64,000 bases of DNA from Paracoccus sp. N5 (GCF_000371965.1 NZ_AQUO01000002.1:140001-204000); one strand, 5' to 3'. Positions 7,582-15,794 are shown, counted from the first letter of the stretch. Notes: generated by a model from the letters alone, not told the origin. Numbers and translations are program-made.

Positions 7582-8882
7582 GCCTCACCCTCCAGCTTGT
7601 CCCAGGCCGCGACCAGGCGCGTGCGGAACTCCTCATAGGCCTGGTCGAAAGTGGCGCGCGCCCGGCGCCAGGTGCCGCGCGTCATCTCGCGATAGTCGAT
7701 CTCGTAGATCGAGGACAGGAAGCGGCCCGACTGCTCCACCGCCCGGGTCAGTTCGATCGGATGCTCGGCCATATGCTCGCCGAAGACCTGCTTGAAGGCG
7801 CCGAACATCGCCTGGTGCAGCTCGTTCGAGGGCTCATAGCGCGTCATCAGGAAGCGGATGTCGGCAAAGGCCTTGGGCAGCTTGATCTTCCCCGTGGGGA
7901 AGTTGTCGAAGCCATGCGCCAGGTCCTCCAGCGCCTCGGAGAGCTGGCCGATGAAGCTGGTGGTCGAGTCGTATTCCCAATAGCCGGGCCCCGACGGGAT
8001 ATAGAGCATGTCGGCGGCAAAGACCGCATTCATCGACTGGTAACCGATGGCCGGCGGGCAGTCGAACAGGATCAGGTCATAGGCGTCGTCCGCCAGGCTA
8101 TCCAGGAAGCGCGACACCGCGCCGAAGAAGGTCCATTCCGGGTTCAGGTGCCGGTATTGCGCGCTGGCGAACTCGACGAAGGCGGCGTTGGCGCAGCTCG
8201 GCACGATGTCGATGGTGGACCAGGCGGTCGGCTTGATGAAATCGGCCGGGCGCAGGCTGCCCAGGCCCATGGCGCGGATCGAGGTCGGCAGCTTGCGGCG
8301 GGGCAGGGCGGTCCCCGACTCGGCGCCGGCGGCGGCATTGTTCATGCGGTCCGTCTCGCGCTCCAGGTCGCGGGCCATGATGCCCCAGACGGTATGGTCC
8401 TCGCCGACGTCGGTCAGGCCCATGGAATGGCTCAGCGTCGCCTGCGGGTCGAAGTCGACCACCAGCACGCGATAGCCGTCCAGCGCCGCGGCATGGGCGA
8501 AATGCAGCGCCACCGTCGACTTGCCGGCGCCGCCCTTGAAATTGGCGATGGCGGCGCGAAAGGCGCGCTTGCCCTCCGGGCGATAGGGCATCAGCGTCTT
8601 GCGGTTGATCCGCACCCGCCGGCGCAGCTCGTTGATCTCGTCCAGCGAGAACCAACGCTGGCGGCCGTCCTCCTCGACTTCCCCGAGGGGAAGGTTCGGG
8701 TCGGCGGCCAGCTTGCCGCGAAAGGTCGACTGGTTGATGCGAAAGATCAGCTCGGCCACCTCCCAGCTCGAGAACCGCCGCAGGGTCTTCTCACTGGCCG
8801 GGCTGAAGGTCTGGCGCCGGATCCAGCCCTGCATCTTCAGCGATTGCGCCTGCAGCTTGGCGAGGTCTTCATGCGTATACAT
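7578..8882 (-). CDS. parA: ParA-family partition ATPase with N-terminal HTH extension
   Basis: 434 residues from the ATG at 8882 (MYTHEDLAKLQ); a longer frame to 8954 is open but the ATG at 8882 fits RepA/ParA starts. Residues about 30-95 are a MerR-like/winged HTH extension typical of type Ia plasmid ParA, which binds the par promoter. The deviant Walker A motif KGGAGKST is at about 116-123, followed by VVDFDPQATLSHSMGL and the Walker B-like region LILFDCPPAIGYQSMNAVFA. It is upstream of and overlapping parB, and divergent from the replication gene. Two candidate parS sites lie inside the gene (7888-7901, 8679-8692). Confidence 0.92.
   Translation of the reverse strand: MYTHEDLAKLQAQSLKMQGWIRRQTFSPASEKTLRRFSSWEVAELIFRINQSTFRGKLAADPNLPLGEVEEDGRQRWFSLDEINELRRRVRINRKTLMPYRPEGKRAFRAAIANFKGGAGKSTVALHFAHAAALDGYRVLVVDFDPQATLSHSMGLTDVGEDHTVWGIMARDLERETDRMNNAAAGAESGTALPRRKLPTSIRAMGLGSLRPADFIKPTAWSTIDIVPSCANAAFVEFASAQYRHLNPEWTFFGAVSRFLDSLADDAYDLILFDCPPAIGYQSMNAVFAADMLYIPSGPGYWEYDSTTSFIGQLSEALEDLAHGFDNFPTGKIKLPKAFADIRFLMTRYEPSNELHQAMFGAFKQVFGEHMAEHPIELTRAVEQSGRFLSSIYEIDYREMTRGTWRRARATFDQAYEEFRTRLVAAWDKLEGEA
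7888..7901. repeat. candidate parS site 5 inside parA
   Basis: TTCCCCGTGGGGAA; the arms are perfect and the central dinucleotide is GT. Read in frame as FPTGK. Confidence 0.7.
8679..8692. repeat. candidate parS site 6 inside parA
   Basis: TTCCCCGAGGGGAA; the arms are perfect and the central dinucleotide is GA. Read in frame as LPLGE, a different frame from the FPxGK copies. Confidence 0.7.
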
Positions 8883-9247
8883 AGGATGCCTGTATTTATT
8901 AGGACGCAGATTTCGTTCCAATCCGCTTTTACGCCGGATTTGCGCTTTTGGCAAAAGCCGTTTTAACTGAAAGCGTCAAAGCCCGGAAAACCCGCGATTT
9001 CCAGCCCCTGCCGGCCGAATCGCCCAAGCCCCCGGCGCCGCGCAGCACGCCGATCCCGCGGACGAAAAGGGGGACGCAGCGTCCGCTTCGCCGCCCGATT
9101 GGGGGACAAAAGCCCCGCATAGAGGGACGCCCAACGAGTCCCCCTATACCATTGATACCGTTTTTTCTTTGATGATTTGGGCTGCAATTCCGCTCCGCCG
9201 GCAAAGCGCTTGACAGAATCGGCGAACAGGACGCAAATGAGCTCCAG
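8883..9247. other. intergenic region between parA and the replication gene: candidate replication origin and par promoter
   Basis: 365 bases without a gene, between divergent starts. It contains a palindrome (8944-8958) near parA, three direct GGGGGAC/GAGGGAC elements (9069-9075, 9101-9107, 9122-9128), one inverted GTCCCCC (9138-9144), and next to these an AT-rich stretch (about 9145-9185) that could be an unwinding element. This is the usual place for an origin in DnaA-like replicons of Rhodobacterales. I see no perfect DnaA box (TTATNCACA). The origin call is inferred from layout only. Confidence 0.5.
8944..8958. promoter_or_regulatory. palindrome GCTTTTG-G-CAAAAGC, candidate ParA/ParB operator
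   Basis: Perfect 7-bp arms around one central base, 62-76 bases upstream of the parA start. It is suitably placed for autorepression of the par operon. It does not resemble the TTCCCC parS palindrome. Confidence 0.4.
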
Positions 9248-10054
9248 ATGGCGAAAAGCGTTTCAGACGACAGCAGATCGTCGGCGCCATCCCGGGGTCA
9301 CCGTCAAAAGGCGGGACTTCTGCGAGCAGTGAATGAAGGCATCCGGCACCAGCCGGGGACAGGACGAGCCATGCAGGTGATCCGCGCCGTCGGTCGTGAG
9401 GCCGCGGCCAAGAAATATGATTTGCTCAGCGCGATGATGGCGCATGGGCTCGCCGGCGACAAGCATCGCCAGCGGCTGATCCTGCGCCTGATGGTCCTCA
9501 TCACCACGCGCTACAACTGGCAGCGCGACGAACTGACCATCGGCCAGCGCGAGATCGCCCGGCTGTGGTGCGTCGACGAACGCACGGTGAAACGCGAGAT
9601 GGCCAAGCTGCGCGCGCTCGGCTGGCTCGAGATCAAGCAGCAGGGCGCGCGCGGCCGCGTCTCGGTGCTGGGGCTGAACCTCGACCGCATCCTGCTGGAC
9701 ACCAAGCCGGAATGGGACAACATCGGCCCCGATTTCGTCGCCCGCATCGGCGGCGAGAGCGCGCCTCCCGCCAGCAATGTCGTGCCGTTGCACCGCGCCG
9801 AACCGGCCCTGCCGGCCGAACCCGGCAGCCTCTGGGGCGAGGCCCGGGCGCGGCTCGCCGAAGAGGATCGCGCGCTGTTCGACGCCTGGTTCGCCGGCCT
9901 GACCGAGGCGGGCGTCGCCGGCGACTGCCTGACGCTCTTTGCCCCCAGCCGCTTTCACGCCAGCTATGTCGAGACGCATCTGATCGAGCGGCTGCGCATC
10001 GCCGTGCGCCGCAGCGACGGCCGCATCGCGAAAGTGCGCGTGCTGGGTCCGTGA
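9248..10054 (+). CDS. DnaA-like plasmid replication initiator
   Basis: 268 residues. Residues about 55-160 (AAKKYDLLSAMMAHGLAGDK, then LTIGQREIARLWCVDERTVK, REMAKLRALGWL) form a winged-helix DNA-binding region. Residues about 192-255 (LWGEARARLAEEDRALFDAW, then FAGLTEAG, DCLTLFAPSRFHASYVETHL) match DnaA domain I, which normally recruits DnaB or DiaA. This combination is that of the DnaA-like replicases known from Rhodobacterales plasmids. It is divergent from parAB. The start is uncertain: the ATG at 9248 has only a weak GAG; the ATG at 9371 (MQVIRAVGREAA) has AGGACGAG in front. Confidence 0.82.
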   Translation: MAKSVSDDSRSSAPSRGHRQKAGLLRAVNEGIRHQPGTGRAMQVIRAVGREAAAKKYDLLSAMMAHGLAGDKHRQRLILRLMVLITTRYNWQRDELTIGQREIARLWCVDERTVKREMAKLRALGWLEIKQQGARGRVSVLGLNLDRILLDTKPEWDNIGPDFVARIGGESAPPASNVVPLHRAEPALPAEPGSLWGEARARLAEEDRALFDAWFAGLTEAGVAGDCLTLFAPSRFHASYVETHLIERLRIAVRRSDGRIAKVRVLGP

Positions 10055-10059
10055 GCCGC

Positions 10060-10629
10060 TCAGGCCTCGTCCAGCCGCCAGCGGGCCAGGGGCAGGTGCG
10101 TGGTCAGCCCCTGCAGGCTGTCGATCAGCACCAGCTCGTCGACATGCCAATGGATCGGCGGCACCAGCCGCAGCGATTCCGGCAGCGCCCGGCCATAGGC
10201 GGCGGTGACATGGGGCGTGACATACATCGCCGGCAAGGGCCAGCCGGAAGGCGCGAAGCGGCGGCGGATGGCACGGGCCAAGGCGTTCGGCGTCGCCTCC
10301 TGGCCGCGGGTGGTAAACACCAGCGGCCGGCGCCGCGCCGCGCGGCTGCCGAAATTGGCGATGCGGTCGAAGGTGATGTCGAAGGCGGGAAAGCGGAAAT
10401 CCTGCATCGGCCGGCTCAGGAACCCGGCCAGCGCCGCATCGACGATCTCGGCTTCGGCGACCATCTGGATGGTCATGTGCAGCACCCGCCGCCGCAAGGG
10501 CGCGGACATGCCGCTGAGGCGCCAGACCTCGGCCATGCGCGCCGCCACCGGCTCGGGCGGCACGGCGGCGAAGAAGATCTTGTGCGCGGGCCCGGCCGGG
10601 GGGAGCGGCTGCGACTTGTCCATGAACAT
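10060..10629 (-). CDS. thpR: RNA 2',3'-cyclic phosphodiesterase (2'-5' RNA ligase family)
   Basis: 189 residues from the ATG at 10629, chosen because GAGG lies 7 bases upstream. Two HxT motifs of the 2H phosphoesterase superfamily are present: LHMTIQM (about residue 50) and VTPHVTAAYGR (about residue 145), and the N-terminal KIFFAAVPPEP is typical. The enzyme opens 2',3'-cyclic phosphates on RNA ends and can ligate tRNA halves in vitro. It is convergent with the replication gene, the two stops being only 5 bases apart. Confidence 0.87.
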   Translation of the reverse strand: MFMDKSQPLPPAGPAHKIFFAAVPPEPVAARMAEVWRLSGMSAPLRRRVLHMTIQMVAEAEIVDAALAGFLSRPMQDFRFPAFDITFDRIANFGSRAARRRPLVFTTRGQEATPNALARAIRRRFAPSGWPLPAMYVTPHVTAAYGRALPESLRLVPPIHWHVDELVLIDSLQGLTTHLPLARWRLDEA

Positions 10630-10728
10630 GACGATTCCTCTCTGGCTGACCTCCAATATTAGAACATAACCAGAACAAACGCCAGCACTGCGCCGCGTCT
10701 TTCTTTCTTGTCCAAATATCCCGGGGGT

Positions 10729-10747
10729 CCGGGGGCAGCGCCCCCGG
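10729..10747 (-). terminator. hairpin downstream of dld
   Basis: CCGGGGGC (10729-10736), loop AGC, GCCCCCGG (10740-10747): perfect 8-bp arms, 22 bases after the dld stop when read on the minus strand. No T-run follows directly. Confidence 0.6.
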
Positions 10748-10768
10748 CCGCTTGCGCGCCGCCGGGAC

Positions 10769-12478
10769 TCAGCCTTCCGGCATATGCCAATGCGCGCATT
10801 TCGCGGTCTGGCCCAGGCCCGGGTTCAGGCTGTTCGTCGGGTCGAGCCGGCGATAGAACTCCGCGAGCGCGGGCTTGGCCTGATAGAGATGGCCGACATT
10901 GTGCTCGGCCGGATACTCGGCGCCGCGCGCGTCCAGCAGGCGCCACATGGCGTGCTCGACCGCCAGGCAGTCCTCGCCCTTCTTCACCGCGTAATCCTGG
11001 TGGAAGACATGGCAGAAGAAATGCCCGTAATAGAGCTTCCTGGCGAGTTTCGCGTCCAGTTCGGGCGGCAGCCGTTCCAACCAGTCGCGGCTGTTGCGGG
11101 GCAGGGCGATGTCCAGCGCCACGATGTCCTCGACCTCGCGGGCATGGATGGCGCGATAGCGCACCGCGGCGCCGGCCACGGCGAAACGGTGCAGGAAGGC
11201 GGCCCGGCCCTCCTCGGGCGTGCATTCGAACATGGCGCCGCTGGCCGAGGGGAAGACCGCGCCAAGATGGGCGCGCGCCTCGGCGATGCCGGCCCCGCCC
11301 ATGCGCAACAGCAGGTGATGCTCGTAACGGTCGCGAAAGCCGTTCATCCGCGCCGGCAGGTGCTGCGGCATCAGCGCGGCGATGCCCTGCGCCAGCCGGT
11401 CCGACAGCGTGCTGCCCAGGCCCAGCCGCTCGGTCAGCGCGTCGATCCGCGCCTTGGCGGCGAAAAGCGCGGGCATGCGGTCGGGGCCGGCGTGGCGGAT
11501 GAACAGGAAGGTGTCCTTGCCGTATTTCGCCGCGATATCATAGGCATCGCGGTGGATGTATTCGCCGGCGATCGGCAGGTTGGCGAAATGCGCCAGCATG
11601 TGACGGCGCAGCGCGGTCAGCTCGTCCGGGTCGTTGCTGCCGATATAGAAGACGGCGCTGTCCGTCTCGGCCGCGAATGTATCCAGCCGCACGGCAAAGA
11701 CCGCGAGCTTGCCGGCGCAGCCGGCGCTTTCGCGCAGCCGGCGCGGATCGGCATTGAAGCGGGCCGGGGTCGGGGCCGCGATGTCGCGGACATGGTCGGC
11801 ATAGTCGCGGTCCGAGGCCCAGGCCTCGGTCGGCGAGGGCAGGGGCAGTTCGCCCGATTCGACGCGGGCGAGGATCTGTTCCGGCGTATCGCCCAGGTCG
11901 AGGCCCAGGTGGTTGACCAGCGCGACGGAACCGTCGGCGCGCACCTCGGCATAAAGCGTCAGCTCGGTATAGGCCGGGCCGCGCTGGACCAGGGCGCCGC
12001 CGGAATTGTTGCAGATGCCGCCCAGAACCGAGGCGCCGATGCAGCTGGAGCCGATGACCGAATGCGGCTCGCGTCCCAGCGGGCGCAGGCGCTTTTCCAG
12101 CGCGTCCAGCGTGGCGCCGGGCAGGCACAGCACCTGCGCGCCGCCGTCGATCAGGTGGATGCCCTTCAGCCGCATGACCGAGATCAGCACGATCTCGCGG
12201 TCGTAGTCATCGCCCCAGGGGGTCGAGCCGCCGGTCAGCCCGGTATTCGCGGCCTGCAGGATCACCGCCCGGCCGGCGGCGACGGCGGCATTGAGCACGC
12301 GCCACATCTCGATGAGCGAGCCCGGGCGCACCACGCAGGCGACCGGCCCGCCGCCATAGCGAAAGCCGCGGGTGAAGCGGCGCGTGGCGCGTGGCGCGGT
12401 CAGCACATGCGCCGGCCCGACGATCTGGCGCAGCTGCTCCAGGAGGGCGGCGCGCGCGGTGGGGACGGGTGCGGTCAT
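10769..12478 (-). CDS. dld: quinone-dependent D-lactate dehydrogenase
   Basis: 569 residues, the length of E. coli Dld. It is an FAD-dependent peripheral membrane enzyme oxidising D-lactate to pyruvate and passing electrons to quinone. The N-terminal FAD (PCMH) domain shows QAANTGLTGGSTPWGDDYDR, IGSSCIGASVLGGICNNSGG and ALVQRGPAYTELTLYAEV. The C-terminus has the Dld-specific cap and membrane-binding part (KLARKLYYGHFFCHVFHQDY) and ends GLGQTAKCAHWHMPEG. It is divergent from a FadR/GntR regulator, with an inverted-repeat operator in between, so it is probably lactate-inducible. Confidence 0.95.
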   Translation of the reverse strand: MTAPVPTARAALLEQLRQIVGPAHVLTAPRATRRFTRGFRYGGGPVACVVRPGSLIEMWRVLNAAVAAGRAVILQAANTGLTGGSTPWGDDYDREIVLISVMRLKGIHLIDGGAQVLCLPGATLDALEKRLRPLGREPHSVIGSSCIGASVLGGICNNSGGALVQRGPAYTELTLYAEVRADGSVALVNHLGLDLGDTPEQILARVESGELPLPSPTEAWASDRDYADHVRDIAAPTPARFNADPRRLRESAGCAGKLAVFAVRLDTFAAETDSAVFYIGSNDPDELTALRRHMLAHFANLPIAGEYIHRDAYDIAAKYGKDTFLFIRHAGPDRMPALFAAKARIDALTERLGLGSTLSDRLAQGIAALMPQHLPARMNGFRDRYEHHLLLRMGGAGIAEARAHLGAVFPSASGAMFECTPEEGRAAFLHRFAVAGAAVRYRAIHAREVEDIVALDIALPRNSRDWLERLPPELDAKLARKLYYGHFFCHVFHQDYAVKKGEDCLAVEHAMWRLLDARGAEYPAEHNVGHLYQAKPALAEFYRRLDPTNSLNPGLGQTAKCAHWHMPEG

Positions 12479-12517
12479 GGTCTGGCTCCGGGTCGTCGCC
12501 GGTCCGTGGTAAAGTCA

Positions 12518-12536
12518 GTTGACCATTGCCGTCAAC
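12518..12536. promoter_or_regulatory. inverted repeat operator GTTGAC-N7-GTCAAC
   Basis: Perfect 6-bp arms separated by 7 bases (12518-12523 and 12531-12536), 40 bases upstream of the dld start and 79 before the regulator. It partly overlaps a second, looser dyad TGGT-N11-ACCA (12507-12525), which resembles FadR-subfamily sites. It is likely the site of the divergent GntR protein. Confidence 0.55.
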
Positions 12537-12614
12537 CGGGAAAACCGATTGCACCAGGACCGATGCTGCGGTTAGCTTGACCTGCCGGCGCGGGGCCGGG
12601 GCAGGGGGCGCGGC

Positions 12615-13376
12615 ATGGGCGACGAGAACCGGACGGCGGCCGAGGCTACGGCGCGCCATATCGAGGATCTGATCCTCGAGGGCTCGCTGCGGCCGGGCGA
12701 TCCGCTGCTGGCCGAGCGCGAGCTGGCGCTGCGGCTCGAGGTCTCGCGCCCGACGCTGCGCCAGGGGCTGAAGCTGCTGGAGCAGCGCGGCCTGTTGGTC
12801 GCGGATCCCGGCGGCGGGCGCCGGGTGGCGCCGCTTGCGACCAGCTTCACCGATCCGCTGGTCGCGCTGATGGCCTCGCGCGTCGAGGTGGTCGAGGACT
12901 ATCTGGAACTGCGCGCCACGCTGGAGGGCATGGCGGCGGGCCTGGCCGCGCGCCGCGCCAGCGACCTGGACCGCGAGACCCTGGCCGGCTGCATGCGGCG
13001 CATCGAGGCCGCCCACGATGCCGCCGACCCGCGCGCCGAGGCCGAGGCGGATGTCGATCTGCATGTCGCGCTTTACGAGGCCAGCCACAATGTCGTGCTG
13101 CTGCAGATCATGCGGGCGCTGTCGGGGATGCTGCGGCGCGGCGTGTTCCACAACCGCGACAAGCTCTATGCCCGGGCCGAGGTGCGCGAGGTGCTGCGGC
13201 GCCAGCACCGTGCCATCCATGACGGCGTGATGGCGCGCGACCCGCTGGCGGCCTCGGCCGCGGCCGAGGCGCATATGCGCTATACCCGCCAGGCGCTGGC
13301 CGAGATCGCCGCCGCCGAGGCGCGGCTGGACGTGTCGCTGCGCCGGATCGAGGGCGGCAGCCTGACCCCGCGCTGA
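12615..13376 (+). CDS. FadR-subfamily GntR transcriptional regulator (LldR/PdhR-like)
   Basis: 253 residues. The N-terminal winged helix (IEDLILEGSLRPGDPLLAER, ELALRLEVSRPTLRQGLKLL, EQRGLL) is typical GntR, and the C-terminal FCD helical domain (residues about 95-230) has the metal-ligand pattern DxxxH (DVDLHVALYEAS) plus later His (HRAIHDGV, EAHMRYTRQ). FCD domains bind small carboxylates. Divergent from dld, it most likely represses dld until lactate is present. Confidence 0.88.
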   Translation: MGDENRTAAEATARHIEDLILEGSLRPGDPLLAERELALRLEVSRPTLRQGLKLLEQRGLLVADPGGGRRVAPLATSFTDPLVALMASRVEVVEDYLELRATLEGMAAGLAARRASDLDRETLAGCMRRIEAAHDAADPRAEAEADVDLHVALYEASHNVVLLQIMRALSGMLRRGVFHNRDKLYARAEVREVLRRQHRAIHDGVMARDPLAASAAAEAHMRYTRQALAEIAAAEARLDVSLRRIEGGSLTPR

Positions 13377-13438
13377 GCCGGCTTTGCCGGGCGCCGCTTC
13401 CATGCCATGATGGCCCTGCAATCAGGGAGGGAACGCGG

Positions 13439-13720
13439 ATGGACAGGCTCGACGCCCGGCTCGATGCGCTCGAAGGCCGGCTGATCGCGCATCGCCGGCT
13501 GCTGGCGCAGCTTCTGGCGCTGTCGCCGCCGGGCTTGCGCGCGGCGCTGCTGGAATGGCTGGAGGATCGCGAGATCATGCCGGACGGGCAGGAGGATCCC
13601 GGCGCGCTGGACCCCGAGGGCGCGGCGCTGGAGCTGGCGCTGTCGGACGAGATGCGGCTGATCCATGCCGCCCTGACCAGCGCGCGGGAGACGAGCGGGC
13701 AGGAGACAAAAACATATTAA
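13439..13720 (+). CDS. small hypothetical protein
   Basis: 93 residues starting MDRLDARLDALEGRLIAHRR, with a good ribosome-binding site (GGGAGG, 8 bases before the ATG). The N-terminal 25 residues form a charged amphipathic helix that could be a coiled coil, followed by an acidic tail ending KTY. No signal peptide or membrane segment, and no family recognised. It lies between the GntR gene and the gluconate permease, in the same direction, 62 bases after the GntR stop. Confidence 0.6.
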   Translation: MDRLDARLDALEGRLIAHRRLLAQLLALSPPGLRAALLEWLEDREIMPDGQEDPGALDPEGAALELALSDEMRLIHAALTSARETSGQETKTY

Positions 13721-13750
13721 CTTTTCGCCTCGGATCGCGTATTGCGGCGC

Positions 13751-13766
13751 ACGTTACCGCTAACAT
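13751..13766. promoter_or_regulatory. GntR-type operator upstream of gluconate permease
   Basis: ACGTTACCGCTAACAT differs at two positions from the gluconate repressor consensus ATGTTACCGGTAACAT (LacI-family GntR). It is 53 bases before the permease start. The cognate repressor gene is not in this window. Confidence 0.55.
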
Positions 13767-13818
13767 AGCCGGTTGGCCGGCGCGGTGACGCAAGGGACTT
13801 TGCTTGGGAGGAGATTTG

Positions 13819-15192
13819 ATGAACGCGGTTGAACCCGTTTATGGCACCCCGGTGCTGCTCATGATTGCGGCGGGCGCGGTCCTGCTGCTTCTGGTCCTGA
13901 TCATGCGCTTCCGGCTGCATGCCTTCGTGGCGCTGGTGCTGGTCAGCCTGGTCACGGCCATGATCGCCGGCATCCCGATGGGTAAGGTCATTTCGACGCT
14001 GCTCGAGGGCTTCGGCTCGACGCTGGCGACGGTGGCGCTGCTCGTGGGCTTCGGCGCGATGATCGGCCGGCTGCTGGAGGTCACCGGCGGCGCGCAGGTG
14101 CTGGCCGACCGGCTGATCAACCAGTTCGGCGCCGAGCGCGCGCCGCTGGCCCTGGGCGTGGCCTCGCTGCTGTTCGGCTTTCCGATCTTCTTCGACGCCG
14201 GGCTGGTGGTCATGCTGCCGATCATCTTCAGCGTGGCGCTGCGCTTCGGCGGCTCGGTGCTGCTTTACGCGCTGCCGGCGGCCGGGGCCTTCGCGGTCAT
14301 GCACGCCCTGGTGCCGCCGCACCCCGGCCCGGTCGCGGCCGGCGACCTGCTGGGCGCGGACATCGGGCTTCTGCTGATCGTCGGGCTGGTGGTGGCGATC
14401 CCGACCTGGTTCCTGGGCAGCTATCTGTTCAGCAAATGGGCCGGGCATCGCTTCGTGCTGCCGGTGCCCCAGATCCTGGGCGCGACCGAGGCGAAGCACG
14501 ACCGCGTGCCGCCCAGCTTCGGCACGGTGCTGTTCGTGCTGCTGCTGCCGCTGGCGCTGATCTTCCTGAACACCGGGCTGAACACGCTGGCGACCATGGG
14601 CGCGATCGATGCCGAGGCGGGCTGGGTCACGGTGCTGCGGCTGATCGGCCAGACCTCGGTGGCGCTGCTGATCACCGTCATCGCCGCCATGGCGCTGCTG
14701 GGCAAGGGCCGCGACGCGGCCGAGGTCGAGAAGCTGATGGACGGCGCGCTGGGGCCGATCTGCGCCATCATCCTGGTGACTGGCGCCGGCGGCATGTTCG
14801 GCGGCGTCTTGCGCGCCAGCGGCATCGGCCAGGCCCTGGCCGGTAGCCTCGACAGCGTCGGCATGCCGCTGATCGTCGCGGCCTTCGTGATCGCGACCGC
14901 GCTGCGGGTGGCGCAGGGCTCGGCCACGGTGGCGCTGACCACCACCGCCGGGCTGATCGCGCCGACCGTCGCCGCGACCACCGGCCTGTCCGAACTGGAC
15001 CGCTGCTTCCTGGTCATCGCCATCGCCGGCGGCGCGACCGTGCTGAGCCATTTCAACGATTCGGGCTTCTGGCTGGTCGGGCGCTTTCTGAACATGGACG
15101 AAAAGACCACGCTGAAGACCTGGACGGTGATGGAGACGCTGCTGGGCGGCATCGCCTTCGGCTTTGCCCTGCTGGGCTGGTGGCTGCTGTGA
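13819..15192 (+). CDS. gntP: GntP-family gluconate:H+ symporter
   Basis: 457 residues from the ATG at 13819, preceded by GGGAGGAG; the longer frame from 13804 is not needed. There are twelve or more hydrophobic segments and the family signatures GFGAMIGRLLEVTGGAQVLA, FGFPIFFDAGLVVMLPIIFS, PHPGPVAAGDLLGADIGLLL and HFNDSGFWLVGRFLNMDEKT. It imports gluconate across the inner membrane. The stop codon overlaps the GTG start of gluconokinase, so uptake and phosphorylation are coupled. A GntR-like operator lies upstream. Confidence 0.93.
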   Translation: MNAVEPVYGTPVLLMIAAGAVLLLLVLIMRFRLHAFVALVLVSLVTAMIAGIPMGKVISTLLEGFGSTLATVALLVGFGAMIGRLLEVTGGAQVLADRLINQFGAERAPLALGVASLLFGFPIFFDAGLVVMLPIIFSVALRFGGSVLLYALPAAGAFAVMHALVPPHPGPVAAGDLLGADIGLLLIVGLVVAIPTWFLGSYLFSKWAGHRFVLPVPQILGATEAKHDRVPPSFGTVLFVLLLPLALIFLNTGLNTLATMGAIDAEAGWVTVLRLIGQTSVALLITVIAAMALLGKGRDAAEVEKLMDGALGPICAIILVTGAGGMFGGVLRASGIGQALAGSLDSVGMPLIVAAFVIATALRVAQGSATVALTTTAGLIAPTVAATTGLSELDRCFLVIAIAGGATVLSHFNDSGFWLVGRFLNMDEKTTLKTWTVMETLLGGIAFGFALLGWWLL

Positions 15193-15710
15193 GCGCGCCG
15201 ATGCATATCGTCGTCATGGGCGTGTCCGGCAGCGGGAAAAGCACCACCGGCGGCGCGCTGGCCGAGGTGCTGGGCTGGCGCTTCATCGAGGGCGACAGCT
15301 TCCACCCGCGCGCCAATGTCGAGAAGATGGCGGCCGGCATCCCCCTGACCGACGCGGACCGCGCGCCCTGGCTGCAGGCGCTGGCGGCGGAGTTCGCCCG
15401 CAATGAGGCGGCCGGGGAAAGCTCGGTCATGGGCTGTTCGGCGCTGAAGCGCAGCTATCGCGACATCCTGCGCAGCGGCGCGCCCCGGGTGCGGTTCCTG
15501 CATGTGCATGGCACGCGGGCCATCCTGGAAGAGCGGCTGGCGCATCGCGAGGGGCATTTCTTCCCGGCGAAGCTGCTCGATTCGCAGCTTGCGACGCTGG
15601 AGATGCTGGGCCCGGACGAGGACGGCGTCGTCGTCGACATGGCGCTGCCGGTCGAGGAGCAGGTCGCGCTGGCCCTGCGCCTGTTGGGGCTGACGTCGCA
15701 GGCGGCGTGA
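15189..15710 (+). CDS. gntK: gluconokinase
   Basis: 173 residues from the GTG at 15189, which overlaps the permease stop (GTGA); an ATG at 15201 is the alternative. The Walker A motif GVSGSGKSTTG is at about residue 12, followed by the gluconokinase signatures EGDSFHPRANVEKMAAGIPL, TDADRAPWL and CSALKRSYRDILR, and HFFPAKLLDSQLATLE. It phosphorylates gluconate to 6-phosphogluconate for the Entner-Doudoroff or pentose-phosphate route. Confidence 0.93.
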   Translation: MSAPMHIVVMGVSGSGKSTTGGALAEVLGWRFIEGDSFHPRANVEKMAAGIPLTDADRAPWLQALAAEFARNEAAGESSVMGCSALKRSYRDILRSGAPRVRFLHVHGTRAILEERLAHREGHFFPAKLLDSQLATLEMLGPDEDGVVVDMALPVEEQVALALRLLGLTSQAA

Positions 15711-15735
15711 CGGACCCGACATGGCCCGCGCCGCG

Positions 15736-15777
15736 TTGGGCCCTGTCACCTGGGCCCCGTCACTTGGGCCATGTCCA
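15736..15777. repeat. three imperfect 14-bp tandem repeats
   Basis: TTGGGCCCTGTCAC (15736), CTGGGCCCCGTCAC (15750) and TTGGGCCATGTCCA (15764) lie head to tail in the short gap between gluconokinase and pirin. The third copy runs up to the pirin ribosome-binding site. The function is unknown; replication slippage is the simplest origin. Confidence 0.6.
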
Positions 15778-15794
15778 CCACGAGGAGAGCCGAG

